Positions 34,441-43,097 of a DNA stretch of 64,000 nt are shown here, in pieces. Positions within the stretch are counted from its first letter, which is position 1. Each line of letters begins with the position of its first letter. The notes under the pieces were generated by a model, which was not told where the DNA came from, made no database searches, and saw only the letters and a list, made by a program, of their open reading frames with translations. Made by a program: the position numbers and the translations under genes. The stretch is from Profundicola sp048268105 (GTDB taxonomy: Bacteria; Bacteroidota; Bacteroidia; Flavobacteriales; Weeksellaceae), in NCBI GenBank assembly GCA_048268105.1, contig JBLWWH010000004.1, positions 1-64,000 on the forward strand. The letters are read 5' to 3'.

Positions 34441-35207
34441 TAGAGGTGAATAATTTAGAAAAGTCATTTGATGATGTTCAAGTGTTAAAAGGTATTTCAA
34501 CCACTTTTGAGGAAGGAAAGACAAGTTTGATTATAGGTTCTTCGGGAGCTGGGAAAACAGTTTTTTTTAAGTGTCTCCTTGGTTTATTTGAGCCAACAAG
34601 TGGAGAGATTATTTATGATGGCGACAATTCAGCCAACGATACAAAGGAATCTAAGCAAGAACGTCGTAAGAACATCGGTACAGTATTTCAATATTCTGCG
34701 TTATTAGATTTTTTGACGGTAGAAGAAAACGTAATGTTTCCATTGGAAATGTTTAGTGACTTATCGCGTTCGGAGATGATGGATAGAGCCCACGAGGTAT
34801 TAAAACGTGTAAACTTAAACGAAGAATCCTTTAAGCAATATCCTGCTGAAATTTCTGGTGGAATGCAAAAACGTGTTGCCATTGCTCGTGCAGTTGTGAC
34901 AAGACCAAAATATTTGTTTTGTGATGAGCCTAACTCAGGATTGGACCCGGCCACGGCTACAGTAATCGATAACTTGATTCAAGACTTAACCAAAGAATAC
35001 AACATTACTACCGTTATCAACTCACATGATATGAACTCGGTGATAGAAATTGGAGAGAAAATAATATTCTTAAGCAAAGGTTTAAAGGCTTGGGAGGGAA
35101 CCAATGAAGATATTCTTCATACCGAGCAAGAAGATGTTTTCAATTTTGTGTACAATTCAGATTTAATGAAAAAGGTAAGAGAAGCTCTTATTCGCGAAGG
35201 GAAATAG
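34437..35207 (+). CDS. MlaF-like ABC transporter ATP-binding protein
   Basis: The 256-residue ATPase partner of the permease. Walker A GSSGAGKT, Q-loop FQYSALLDFL, signature ISGGMQKRVAIARAV and Walker B YLFCDEPNSGLD are complete, followed by the switch His in VINSHDMNSV. ATG 34437 gives the normal MIEVNNLEKSF opening and overlaps the permease stop. The pair energises lipid transport across the envelope. An MlaD-type substrate-binding subunit must be encoded elsewhere. Confidence 0.92.
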   Translation: MIEVNNLEKSFDDVQVLKGISTTFEEGKTSLIIGSSGAGKTVFFKCLLGLFEPTSGEIIYDGDNSANDTKESKQERRKNIGTVFQYSALLDFLTVEENVMFPLEMFSDLSRSEMMDRAHEVLKRVNLNEESFKQYPAEISGGMQKRVAIARAVVTRPKYLFCDEPNSGLDPATATVIDNLIQDLTKEYNITTVINSHDMNSVIEIGEKIIFLSKGLKAWEGTNEDILHTEQEDVFNFVYNSDLMKKVREALIREGK

Positions 35208-35321
35208 GCATTTATGAGTTGAAACCTAGTCCGAGTACAGTTCGATTTAATTTTGTGTTATAAAAAGTAGACATTGGCATTGTTATTTCATTACACTCAA
35301 TCAACCTAAAAGCAAAAAATT

Positions 35322-35915
35322 ATGAGGAGTATTATCAGTATCTTAGTTTTGTTCGTGGCTGTATCACTTTCTGCCCAATCTGGTTTTGGTGTTAAAGGTG
35401 GTTTAACCTATAATGCCGACGATGGATTGTTTAAATCTGTAGACCAAGCTTATCAATCCAAAGGAGAAGGATCTATGGGGTATAACATAGGAGTCTACAA
35501 GAGATTTGCACTCACTGGATTATATGTTCAGCCCGAAGTGATGTACGTGAATTATAAATCAAAGTTCGAGGACAGTGCAAGAAAGGATTATGAAGTTACT
35601 TATAAAAGAATAGATGTTCCTGTGAGTGTGGGTACAACTGTTTTGAAAATGGGTTATGTACAGGCAGGTCCAGTTTTATCTTATTACTTCGACGATAAAA
35701 TTGACGTGAATGAATTGTCTAATGTGAAGCAAGATGAAATTGCTTTAGCCTTTCAATTAGGTGCAGGAGTAGAGTTAAACAACTTATCGCTTAACCTTAG
35801 ATATGATTTCCCATTGGGAGACAGAGAAACTGAATGGGTTAGAGATAATGACTTTAATTTTAACACAGAAAGTACACCTAAACTTTTACATGTAAGTTTG
35901 GGATATAGATTCTAA
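35322..35915 (+). CDS. Outer-membrane beta-barrel protein (porin-like)
   Basis: A 197-residue exported protein: signal peptide (ending near VSLSAQ), then alternating strands such as GYNIGVYKRFALTGLYVQPEVMYV and LSLNLRYDFPLG, and a terminal phenylalanine (LLHVSLGYRF), the outer-membrane beta-barrel signature. It resembles the OMP_b-brl_2 / PorT-like class. The small size predicts an eight- or ten-stranded barrel. It stands alone 114 bases after the ABC pair. Role unknown; no ligand motif. Confidence 0.8.
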   Translation: MRSIISILVLFVAVSLSAQSGFGVKGGLTYNADDGLFKSVDQAYQSKGEGSMGYNIGVYKRFALTGLYVQPEVMYVNYKSKFEDSARKDYEVTYKRIDVPVSVGTTVLKMGYVQAGPVLSYYFDDKIDVNELSNVKQDEIALAFQLGAGVELNNLSLNLRYDFPLGDRETEWVRDNDFNFNTESTPKLLHVSLGYRF

Positions 35916-35927
35916 AATATAAATCCT

Positions 35928-35941
35928 TCCCGATATCGGGA
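35928..35941. repeat. 14-bp perfect palindrome
   Basis: TCCCGATATCGGGA is perfectly self-complementary and lies just after the beta-barrel gene. No T run follows, so it is not a standard terminator. Confidence 0.6.
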
Positions 35942-36015
35942 GAGAATTAATAAGACGCCAACGTTTATAATTTTAACTAGAGAGAAATAAATCTTTCAAT
36001 TATAGTTAATTTTTG

Positions 36016-36023
36016 TACTTTTG
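36016..36023 (+). promoter_or_regulatory. TAnnTTTG promoter element
   Basis: TACTTTTG lies 22 bases before ATG 36046 and supports that start for the TPR-like membrane protein. Confidence 0.5.
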
Positions 36024-36045
36024 GCGTCTTATAGATTTTAAAGTT

Positions 36046-36747
36046 ATGTCTAAACAGAAAAAAGAACAAAAATACGCTACAGAGGAGGCTTTTCAGTCTT
36101 TAGAGAATACCGTACAGCAATCAGAGCACTTTTTAGAAAAGAATGCTAAGATTTTAGGTATTATTTTCGGTGCGTTTATTTTAATTGCAGTAAGTTATTT
36201 TGCTTACCTTAAGTTCGTTAAAGAACCAAAAAATTTAGAAGCACAGAAAGAAATCGTTACAGCAGATCAAATGTTCGAGTCAGATTCTATGGCTTTAGCT
36301 TTAGATGGTAGTCCTGGATCATATATGGGATACAATCAAATCATTGACGAATATAGCGGTTCTGATGTGGCTAATATTGCAAAATACAAATCAGCTATTG
36401 CGTTCTACCAAGAAGGTAAATACCAAGAAGCATTAGACAGAATAAATTCTTTTTCAACAAAAGAAGAAGCTTTAAAAGCTATGAAAATGGGTGTTAAAGG
36501 TGATGCTTTGGTGCAATTAGATAAAAAAGAAGAAGGTTTAGACGCTTATGAGGGTGCTATCAATGCATCTAAAATAGAGGTGTTACAACAAATTTATACT
36601 AAAAAAGCGGCCATTCTTGCCTTAGATTTAGAAGCTTATGATAGAGGTTTGAAAACCGTACAATCATATTTAAAAAATCATGCTGACGCAGAGGGTAATG
36701 ACGAAATTACCAAATTAGAAGAAATGCTTAAATATGCCGGAAAATAA
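36046..36747 (+). CDS. Membrane-anchored TPR-like protein (YfgM-type)
   Basis: A 233-residue protein with a hydrophilic start, one membrane span (ILGIIFGAFILIAVSYFAYL, near residues 36-56) and a helical-repeat periplasmic part (GSDVANIAKYKSAIAFYQEGKYQEALDRI, and further TPR-like segments). The layout is that of YfgM-type proteins, which assist chaperones at the Sec translocon. I use ATG 36046. The ribH start overlaps its stop (TAATG), so the two are co-translated. Confidence 0.78.
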   Translation: MSKQKKEQKYATEEAFQSLENTVQQSEHFLEKNAKILGIIFGAFILIAVSYFAYLKFVKEPKNLEAQKEIVTADQMFESDSMALALDGSPGSYMGYNQIIDEYSGSDVANIAKYKSAIAFYQEGKYQEALDRINSFSTKEEALKAMKMGVKGDALVQLDKKEEGLDAYEGAINASKIEVLQQIYTKKAAILALDLEAYDRGLKTVQSYLKNHADAEGNDEITKLEEMLKYAGK

Positions 36748-37274
36748 TGGCTACAGAGAATAAAAATTTATCAAATTACGATAAAAGTAAATTGCCCAGT
36801 GCCGAACCTTATACGTTTGGCATTGTCGTTTCTAGTTGGAATGACCACATTACGCATGCCTTGAGAGACGGTGCTATAGATACTTTAAAAGACTTAGGAG
36901 CTTTAGAGGAAAACATCCTGCAAATAGATGTTCCTGGTAGCTTTGAGTTGGTTTATGGTAGCAAAATGATGTGCGAAAACTATGTGGATGCCGTTATAGC
37001 TATTGGATCTGTAATCAGAGGAGAAACAGCTCACTTTGACTATGTTTGCCAAGGAGTTACTCAAGGAATCAAAGATCTAAATGTAGCCTACGATGTGCCT
37101 GTAATTTTCTGTGTATTAACAGATGATAACGAGCAACAATCTATCGATAGAGCAGGCGGTAAGCATGGTAACAAAGGAGTGGAAGCAGCTGTTGCAGCCG
37201 TTCAAATGGCGCATTTAAATGTGGAATTTGGTGCAAATGATAACGATTACGACGACTTTCCTAGCTTAAACTAA
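36747..37274 (+). CDS. ribH: 6,7-dimethyl-8-ribityllumazine synthase
   Basis: This 175-residue enzyme performs the penultimate step of riboflavin synthesis, condensing 5-amino-6-ribitylaminouracil with dihydroxybutanone phosphate. VVSSWNDHITHALRDGA, VPGSFELVYG, AIGSVIRGETAHFDYV (catalytic His) and VIFCVLTDDNEQQ occur in order. The length is normal and the C-terminal tail acidic. It overlaps the TPR-like gene by one base and rnhA follows after three. Confidence 0.96.
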   Translation: MATENKNLSNYDKSKLPSAEPYTFGIVVSSWNDHITHALRDGAIDTLKDLGALEENILQIDVPGSFELVYGSKMMCENYVDAVIAIGSVIRGETAHFDYVCQGVTQGIKDLNVAYDVPVIFCVLTDDNEQQSIDRAGGKHGNKGVEAAVAAVQMAHLNVEFGANDNDYDDFPSLN

Positions 37275-37277
37275 ACT

Positions 37278-37778
37278 ATGCGAATTATAGCCTATACAGA
37301 TGGCTCTTCACGTGGAAATCCAGGTAGAGGAGGATATGGCGTAGTGCTATTAGTTCCCGAAAAAAAATATAAAAAGGAATTTTCACAAGGTTATCGCTTG
37401 ACCACCAACAACCGAATGGAGTTGATGGGGACGATAATCGCCATGGAGAAACTAAAAGTCCTAAAAGCAGATATTACCATCTATACCGATTCCAAGTATA
37501 TCTGCGACTCCGTAAACAAGAGATGGGTTTTTGGTTGGGAAAAAAAGAACTTCGCGGGTAAAAAAAATGAAGACCTTTGGAGAAGATTCTTAAAAGTTTA
37601 TAGACAACATTCTGTTAAATTGGTTTGGGTTAAAGGACATGCAGGAAATGTTTGGAATGAACTAGCAGACAAGCTAGCAACCGAAGCAGCTGACAGTGAT
37701 AAGCTCAAAATTGACTCCGTTTTCGAAAATGAAAATAAACGAGAAAAGGGAGGCTCTTTATTTAAGGGAGATCAATAG
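37278..37778 (+). CDS. rnhA: Ribonuclease HI
   Basis: This 166-residue enzyme degrades the RNA strand of RNA-DNA hybrids. The catalytic acidic residues are visible: D in AYTDGSSRGNPG, E in NNRMELMG, D in IYTDSKYICD and D in NELADKLA. The extension after LADKLATEAAD is short and basic. It is the third gene of a run with the TPR-like protein and ribH. All active-site motifs are intact. Confidence 0.96.
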   Translation: MRIIAYTDGSSRGNPGRGGYGVVLLVPEKKYKKEFSQGYRLTTNNRMELMGTIIAMEKLKVLKADITIYTDSKYICDSVNKRWVFGWEKKNFAGKKNEDLWRRFLKVYRQHSVKLVWVKGHAGNVWNELADKLATEAADSDKLKIDSVFENENKREKGGSLFKGDQ

Positions 37779-37793
37779 ACTTCCCAACCTAAC

Positions 37794-38726
37794 TCAGGAA
37801 TTAGATTGATTTAATTTCTCAATATTTCTCATTAAACCAGCAAATTTAGTACGCTTTACAGGAGATTTTCTAAAGATTTCACTGAATAGTTCTTGTGTTA
37901 ACTCTGTCCATTCTTTTTTTGAATAATTTAAAATCGCATCATTGGCCATAAATTCAGGCTGTTGATGTGGTTTTGAAAAGCGATTCCACGGACAAACATC
38001 TTGACAAATATCGCAGCCAAACATCCAATCCTCCATATGATTATCGAAACTTGATGGAATCTGATTTTTTAATTCAATCGTAGCGTAAGAAATACATTTA
38101 CTTCCATTTATAACTCTTTCTGACTCAATAGCCTGCGTAGGGCAAGCATCGATGCAGGCTGTGCATTTCCCGCAGTGATCGGTGGTGGGGCCGTCTGGAG
38201 CAAGTTCTAAATCAATAATAAGCTCACTTAGAAAATAGAAAGAACCAACTTGCTTGGTTAGTAAATTGGCATTTTTACCTATCCAGCCTATACCGCTTTT
38301 TGCAGCCCAAGCTCTCTCCAAAACTGGCGCAGAGTCTACAAATACACGGCCATCAATTTCTCCAATCTCTTGATGCATCCATTGGAAAAAATCTTTTAAT
38401 TTATCTTTTATTATAAAATGATAATCCTTGCCGTAAGCGTATTTAGAAATCTTAAAACTATCTTGTCTTTGCGTTTGCTCAGGAAAATAATTAAAGGTTA
38501 AAGATACCACAGATTTTGCACCGGGAATTAGCTTTGTTGGATCTAAGCGCTTATCAAAATGGTTTTCCATGTAGCCCATTTCACCATGAAACCCCGATTT
38601 TAGCCATTTTTCTAAACGTGGAGCATCTTCTTCTAGAAATCCTGCTTTCGATATTCCACAATGCATAAAACCAAGTTCTTTGGCCTTTTCTTTAATGAGT
38701 AGAGAATAATCTGCAGGTGTTTTCAT
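37794..38726 (-). CDS. queG: Epoxyqueuosine reductase
   Basis: A 310-residue cobalamin-dependent enzyme that makes queuosine in tRNA from its epoxy precursor. Two ferredoxin-type clusters are visible: CGKCTACIDACPTQAI and GCDICQDVCPWN, plus CISYATIELK between them. The opening KAKELGFMHCGISKAGF and YMENHFDKRLDPTKL are typical. It is shorter than the E. coli enzyme, as is common outside enterics. It follows ruvB by nine bases on the same strand. Confidence 0.95.
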   Translation of the reverse strand: MKTPADYSLLIKEKAKELGFMHCGISKAGFLEEDAPRLEKWLKSGFHGEMGYMENHFDKRLDPTKLIPGAKSVVSLTFNYFPEQTQRQDSFKISKYAYGKDYHFIIKDKLKDFFQWMHQEIGEIDGRVFVDSAPVLERAWAAKSGIGWIGKNANLLTKQVGSFYFLSELIIDLELAPDGPTTDHCGKCTACIDACPTQAIESERVINGSKCISYATIELKNQIPSSFDNHMEDWMFGCDICQDVCPWNRFSKPHQQPEFMANDAILNYSKKEWTELTQELFSEIFRKSPVKRTKFAGLMRNIEKLNQSNS

Positions 38727-38735
38727 AGGAAGTTT

Positions 38736-39758
38736 TTAGAATAATCTCCCTTGATCTTCAGGTCTATTGATGCCTAAATGTTCATAAGCTTTTTGCGTAA
38801 CTTCTCGTCCACGTGGAGTTCGCATTAAATAACCTTCTTGAATTAAAAATGGCTCATAAACCTCTTCAATAGTTCCAGGGTTTTCGGCTACTGCAGTTGC
38901 AATAGTAGTTAACCCAACCGGTCCACCTTTGAATTTCTCAATCATAGTTCGAAGAATTTTATTATCCATTTCGTCTAAACCATTTTGATCTACTTTCAAA
39001 GCCTGTAAGCTATATTTGGCTATAGCAGGATCAATTTTTCCATTTCCTTTAATCTGTGCAAAATCACGCGTTCTTCTTAGTAATGCATTCGCAATTCTAG
39101 GTGTACCACGGCTTCGTCCAGCAATTTCTATAGCGGCTTGTTCTTCAATTGGCGTATTCAAGATTCGAGAGCTTCTTTCAATAATGGAAGTTAATAACTC
39201 AACATTATAATATTCAAACCTAAAATTAATCCCGAATCTTGCTCGTAAAGGTGCAGTCAGCAAACCAGATCTCGTGGTAGCTCCAATCAAGGTAAAAGGA
39301 TTTAAATCAATTTGTACTGATCTTGCATTTGGGCCTGATTCAATAAGGATATCAATCTTGTAATCCTCCATAGCAGAATATAAATATTCCTCAATCACGG
39401 ATGACATTCGGTGAATCTCATCAATAAAAAGAATATCATTCTCCTCTAAATTGGTTAAAAGTCCAGCTAAATCACCCGGCTTATCTAGTACGGGACCAGA
39501 AGTAACTTTAATCCCAACACCTAGTTCATTGGCGATAATATGGGCTAAAGTGGTTTTACCCAATCCCGGAGGTCCATGTAGTAACACGTGGTCTAGTGAT
39601 TCGTGTCTAAGCTTGGCTGCCTTCACAAAGACTTCTAAATTATCTAAAATATGTACCTGACCAGCAAAGTCTTGAAAACTCTGTGGTCTAAATTTTTCTT
39701 CCTGCTGTAGCTCCTCTTCAGGAAAGAACTCATCGTCCGGATTCAAATAATCATCCAT
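38736..39758 (-). CDS. ruvB: Holliday junction helicase RuvB
   Basis: A 340-residue AAA+ ATPase that drives branch migration in recombination with RuvA and RuvC. Walker A HGPPGLGKTT (61-70), Walker B with DEIH, sensor motifs and the arginine-finger region PLRARFGI are all present, as is the C-terminal winged helix (RTPRGREVTQKAYEHLG). Start ATG 39758. queG is next, nine bases away. Highly conserved and complete. Confidence 0.98.
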   Translation of the reverse strand: MDDYLNPDDEFFPEEELQQEEKFRPQSFQDFAGQVHILDNLEVFVKAAKLRHESLDHVLLHGPPGLGKTTLAHIIANELGVGIKVTSGPVLDKPGDLAGLLTNLEENDILFIDEIHRMSSVIEEYLYSAMEDYKIDILIESGPNARSVQIDLNPFTLIGATTRSGLLTAPLRARFGINFRFEYYNVELLTSIIERSSRILNTPIEEQAAIEIAGRSRGTPRIANALLRRTRDFAQIKGNGKIDPAIAKYSLQALKVDQNGLDEMDNKILRTMIEKFKGGPVGLTTIATAVAENPGTIEEVYEPFLIQEGYLMRTPRGREVTQKAYEHLGINRPEDQGRLF

Positions 39759-39885
39759 GGCGTAAAGGTAACTAAAAATAAGATTTTCTATACCTATGCA
39801 ATTTTATGAACTTAAATAGGTTTATTAAATACAAGCATTGATTAAAATCAATATGGATTATATGGTTTATCATAGCTTTGTTAAT

Positions 39886-39893
39886 TACCTTTG
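39886..39893 (+). promoter_or_regulatory. TAnnTTTG promoter element for hemH
   Basis: TACCTTTG ends 7 bases before ATG 39901, which supports the shorter protein and implies a nearly leaderless transcript. Confidence 0.5.
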
Positions 39894-39900
39894 TAATATA

Positions 39901-40908
39901 ATGAAGAAAGGAGTATTATTAGTAAATTTAGGATCACCTGATTCTACCGAGACAAAAGATGTTCGTCGATATTTAAAGGAGTTTCTTACAGATCCCAAAG
40001 TCATAGACGTTTGGTACGTTAGAAATATAATTCTTCCGCTATTTATCTTACCATCACGTCCTAAAAAATCAGCAGAAGCTTATCGAAAAATTTGGTGGGA
40101 CGAAGGTTCGCCTTTAATTGTTCTAACTGAACGCTTGAGAGAAAAGCTTCAAAAGAAATTTGACTTTCCGGTGGAAATGGCCATGCGCTATGGAAATCCC
40201 AGTATTAAATCTGGTTTAGAAAAGTTGAAATCGCAGGGCTGTGAAGATATTTTTGTTATTCCATTGTATCCTCAATATGCTATGAGTACCACAGAAACGG
40301 TGGTTGATAAAGCCAATGAAGTTCAAGCGAAATATTTTTCTGACTTAAAATTGACATATTTACCAGCTTTTTATGATGATCCTGAGTATATCAAAATTTT
40401 AGCTCAGTCCATTAAAGATCATTTACCAGAGGAGTTTGATAAAGTTTTATTTTCTTATCATGGAATTCCGGAAAGACATATTTATAAAACAGATAAAACC
40501 AATACATGCGAGATTGGGAAATGCTGTTTTAAAGAAGATAATCCTTCTCATGCGACTTGTTATAGACATCAAAGTTATAAAGTTACCGAGTTAGTAAGAA
40601 AAGAACTTGGACTAACGAACAAGCAAGTTTTCCAATCCTTTCAATCTAGATTAGGAAGCGACCCATGGATTCAACCTTATACGGATGCTACCCTAGAAGG
40701 TTTTCCAGAAAAAGGAGTAAAAAAGATTGCTGTTGTCGCTCCGGCTTTTATTTCTGATTGTTTAGAAACCTTAGAAGAACTAGAATTGGAAGGAAAAGAA
40801 GAATTTTTAGAAGCCGGCGGAGAAGAATTCACTTATATCCCATGCTTAAACGACCGAGATGATTTGGTTGAGTTTTTAGAGCACAAAGTAAATGATTGGA
40901 TGGCTTAA
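39901..40908 (+). CDS. hemH: Ferrochelatase
   Basis: This 335-residue enzyme inserts iron into protoporphyrin IX to make haem. VNLGSPDSTE, RYLKEFLTDP, PLYPQYAMSTTETV and SYHGIPERHI (catalytic His) are in order, and FQSRLGSDPW, a conserved site, follows. A CEIGKCCF segment is cysteine-rich; an Fe-S cluster there cannot be claimed. I use ATG 39901, since the longer frame upstream would include the promoter element. Other haem genes lie at 52076 and 60027-61713. Confidence 0.95.
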   Translation: MKKGVLLVNLGSPDSTETKDVRRYLKEFLTDPKVIDVWYVRNIILPLFILPSRPKKSAEAYRKIWWDEGSPLIVLTERLREKLQKKFDFPVEMAMRYGNPSIKSGLEKLKSQGCEDIFVIPLYPQYAMSTTETVVDKANEVQAKYFSDLKLTYLPAFYDDPEYIKILAQSIKDHLPEEFDKVLFSYHGIPERHIYKTDKTNTCEIGKCCFKEDNPSHATCYRHQSYKVTELVRKELGLTNKQVFQSFQSRLGSDPWIQPYTDATLEGFPEKGVKKIAVVAPAFISDCLETLEELELEGKEEFLEAGGEEFTYIPCLNDRDDLVEFLEHKVNDWMA

Positions 40909-41043
40909 TTTGATTTTTTATAATTCAATAAAAATCAGCTATTCTGCACGCAATAAATTGCATTAAAGTTAAAAATGCCCTGCGAGAATAGCACTTTAGT
41001 CAAAAGTTATATATTATCACGCTAAAATTTTAAAATAACCAAA

Positions 41044-41988
41044 ATGAAAAAAGTACTTAGTTTATTGACATTAGGTCTTTTTAGCTTGAGTTTTGCTCAA
41101 CTTACAGAGGTTAAAACGCACACCTCTAAAGCAGAAATTAGTGTAAACGACACCATTCCAGATGGATGGAAAACAGGTGGAACTGCAACGGTTTTATTCA
41201 ATCAATCAGCATTCTCTAACTGGGTTGCTGGTGGTGTAAGTAACATTGCAGGTAACGTAAACATCAACTACGATGCAAACCTTAAAAAGGGAAACTGGAC
41301 ATGGGATAATAGATTTATGTTTGGTTACGGTCTGACAAAAAACGAAGACCAAGATTACCGTAAAACTGATGATAGGTTAGAAATTAACTCATTGGTTGGT
41401 AGAAAAGCTTTTGGAAACTGGAGTTACTCACTTTTCGCTAACTTAAGAACTCAATTCACTGACGGTTTCAGTTACGATAATGACGCTGATAAAAACTATG
41501 AAACTTCAGGATTATTCAATCCAGCATACTTGACATTTGGTCCAGGGATGCTTTGGAAGAAAAGTGACAATTTAAAATTCAATTTAGCACCCTTAACTTC
41601 TAAAGTTACTTTCATTGGTGATAGCCTATGGAAACATGACCCCAACAACGAATTAGCCAACGAAGATGGTTTCGTTAATAATGATCAAGTTACATTATTT
41701 GGTGTTGACCCAGGTAAAAGCTCACGTTATGAGTTAGGTTTTTATGCTTCTGGATATTACAAAGTAAAGCTAATGGAGAACGTTACCATGGAAAACGTAT
41801 TGGCATTATACTCTAATTATTTGGAGGATCCACAAAATGTGGATGTTGATTACACGATGAACTTAGCGATGAAAATCAATAAGTATTTGTCTACTAACTT
41901 AACAGTTCAAACTGTATATGATGACAATGCTTATCAAGGATTACAGGTTCGCGAGGTATTTGGTCTTGGGGTGACAGCAAATTTCTAA
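41044..41988 (+). CDS. DUF3078 outer-membrane protein, first paralogue
   Basis: A 314-residue exported protein with a signal peptide ending near SLSFAQ and a DUF3078 body: GTATVLFNQSAFSNWVAGGVSNIAGNV, with strong strand periodicity and a terminal VTANF, as expected of an outer-membrane beta-barrel. The family is largely restricted to Bacteroidota and of unknown role. The next gene is a paralogue with the same NQS..NW..GGVSNI pattern. A terminator lies just after it. Confidence 0.82.
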   Translation: MKKVLSLLTLGLFSLSFAQLTEVKTHTSKAEISVNDTIPDGWKTGGTATVLFNQSAFSNWVAGGVSNIAGNVNINYDANLKKGNWTWDNRFMFGYGLTKNEDQDYRKTDDRLEINSLVGRKAFGNWSYSLFANLRTQFTDGFSYDNDADKNYETSGLFNPAYLTFGPGMLWKKSDNLKFNLAPLTSKVTFIGDSLWKHDPNNELANEDGFVNNDQVTLFGVDPGKSSRYELGFYASGYYKVKLMENVTMENVLALYSNYLEDPQNVDVDYTMNLAMKINKYLSTNLTVQTVYDDNAYQGLQVREVFGLGVTANF

Positions 41989-42008
41989 AATTAAAATATT
42001 TGTTAAAT

Positions 42009-42032
42009 AGGCCAAACCCACTTGTTTGGCCT
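42009..42032 (+). terminator. Terminator between the two DUF3078 genes
   Basis: AGGCCAAAC (42009-42017) pairs with GTTTGGCCT (42024-42032), followed by a run of T. A promoter element starts 13 bases later. Confidence 0.92.
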
Positions 42033-42044
42033 TTTTTATGCTCG

Positions 42045-42052
42045 TAATTTTG
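42045..42052 (+). promoter_or_regulatory. TAnnTTTG promoter element for second DUF3078 gene
   Basis: TAATTTTG ends 5 bases before ATG 42058, with a TTTG at 42025-42028 as a possible upstream element. Confidence 0.5.
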
Positions 42053-42057
42053 CAACT

Positions 42058-42984
42058 ATGATTCGTTTCTTCACTTTATTCTTGCTATTCAGTGTTCTTA
42101 TGGCGGAAGCTCAAATTACTGAGGTTCCAAAAGAAGTGAAACGTATTCAGGTTAAATTTCCTGATAGTACCCAAGGTTGGAAAAAGAAAAACAATATTAA
42201 GCTGCTTATCAACCAAAGTTTATACGAAAATTGGCAATCAGGTGGTGTGAGTAATATCGAGCTTAAAACACATTTCAAGCATAATTTTAATTACCAAAAA
42301 GAGGATTTAATTTGGGATAATACTTTAATGGTTGATTATGGGTTGAGCAAGGTAAATGGCTTCGAAATCAGAAAGACACAAGACAAAATGGAATTTAATT
42401 CTATTGTAGGGGGCAAACTTCCTGGGATGTGGTCTTATTCTTATTTTATCAATATTCAAACACCCTTAACTAATACTTATAATTACGATAAAGATTTAAA
42501 TAAGGAGAATAGAACGGCAGGTGTATTTGCGCCATTATACATTGCTACAGGACCTGGCTTTATGTGGAAGAAAAATAATGATATGTACATCAATATTGCT
42601 CCCGTAACCGCTAAATCTATCTACATCAACGGACATGTTCACAAATACGACAAAGAGCTGGATAGGTTCGTTAGTAACGATGAAAAAGAACTTTATGGTG
42701 TCATGCCGGGCGAATCTTTTAAGCACAAACTTGGATTCTACTCATCTGCATTGCTAAAGTTGAATTTAACCAATAACATAAAAATGGAGAATCGCGTAAG
42801 TCTTTATTCTAACTATTTGAGTAGTCCAGAAAATGTTGACTTAGATTATTCTATGCATGTTACCATGAAAGTAAACAAATTATTAACGACTCAATTCATG
42901 TTCAGAACACGCTATGATAATGAGGAATACAAGGGATTACAAATTCAAGAATCATTTGGTGTAGGATTTAATTTTAATATTTAA
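42058..42984 (+). CDS. DUF3078 outer-membrane protein, second paralogue
   Basis: A 308-residue secreted barrel protein with a signal peptide (MIRFFTLFLLFSVLMAEAQ) and the shared pattern NIKLLINQSLYENWQSGGVSNI, plus the end motif ESFGVGFNFNI. It is clearly related to the preceding gene, but the two are separated by a terminator and have separate promoters, so they may be expressed under different conditions. I use ATG 42058; an upstream start at 42022 would lie inside the terminator. Role unknown. Confidence 0.82.
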   Translation: MIRFFTLFLLFSVLMAEAQITEVPKEVKRIQVKFPDSTQGWKKKNNIKLLINQSLYENWQSGGVSNIELKTHFKHNFNYQKEDLIWDNTLMVDYGLSKVNGFEIRKTQDKMEFNSIVGGKLPGMWSYSYFINIQTPLTNTYNYDKDLNKENRTAGVFAPLYIATGPGFMWKKNNDMYINIAPVTAKSIYINGHVHKYDKELDRFVSNDEKELYGVMPGESFKHKLGFYSSALLKLNLTNNIKMENRVSLYSNYLSSPENVDLDYSMHVTMKVNKLLTTQFMFRTRYDNEEYKGLQIQESFGVGFNFNI

Positions 42985-43072
42985 AACCGAAATCCCTTTC
43001 TGAATTATAGCTGAATAGCGCTTAAATAATAAAGACATTTTCAAATTCACGTAAAAAAGCAATTACAATCCG

Positions 43073-43080
43073 TATTTTTG
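43073..43080 (+). promoter_or_regulatory. TAnnTTTG promoter element for argS
   Basis: TATTTTTG lies 17 bases before the argS start codon. Confidence 0.45.
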
Positions 43081-43097
43081 CCCTTCAATCTTAGATT

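Noticed and set aside
40938..40992. Inverted repeat GCTATTCT ... AGAATAGC before the first DUF3078 gene
   Set aside because: Eight-base arms across nearly 40 bases are expected by chance in AT-rich sequence and no T run follows.
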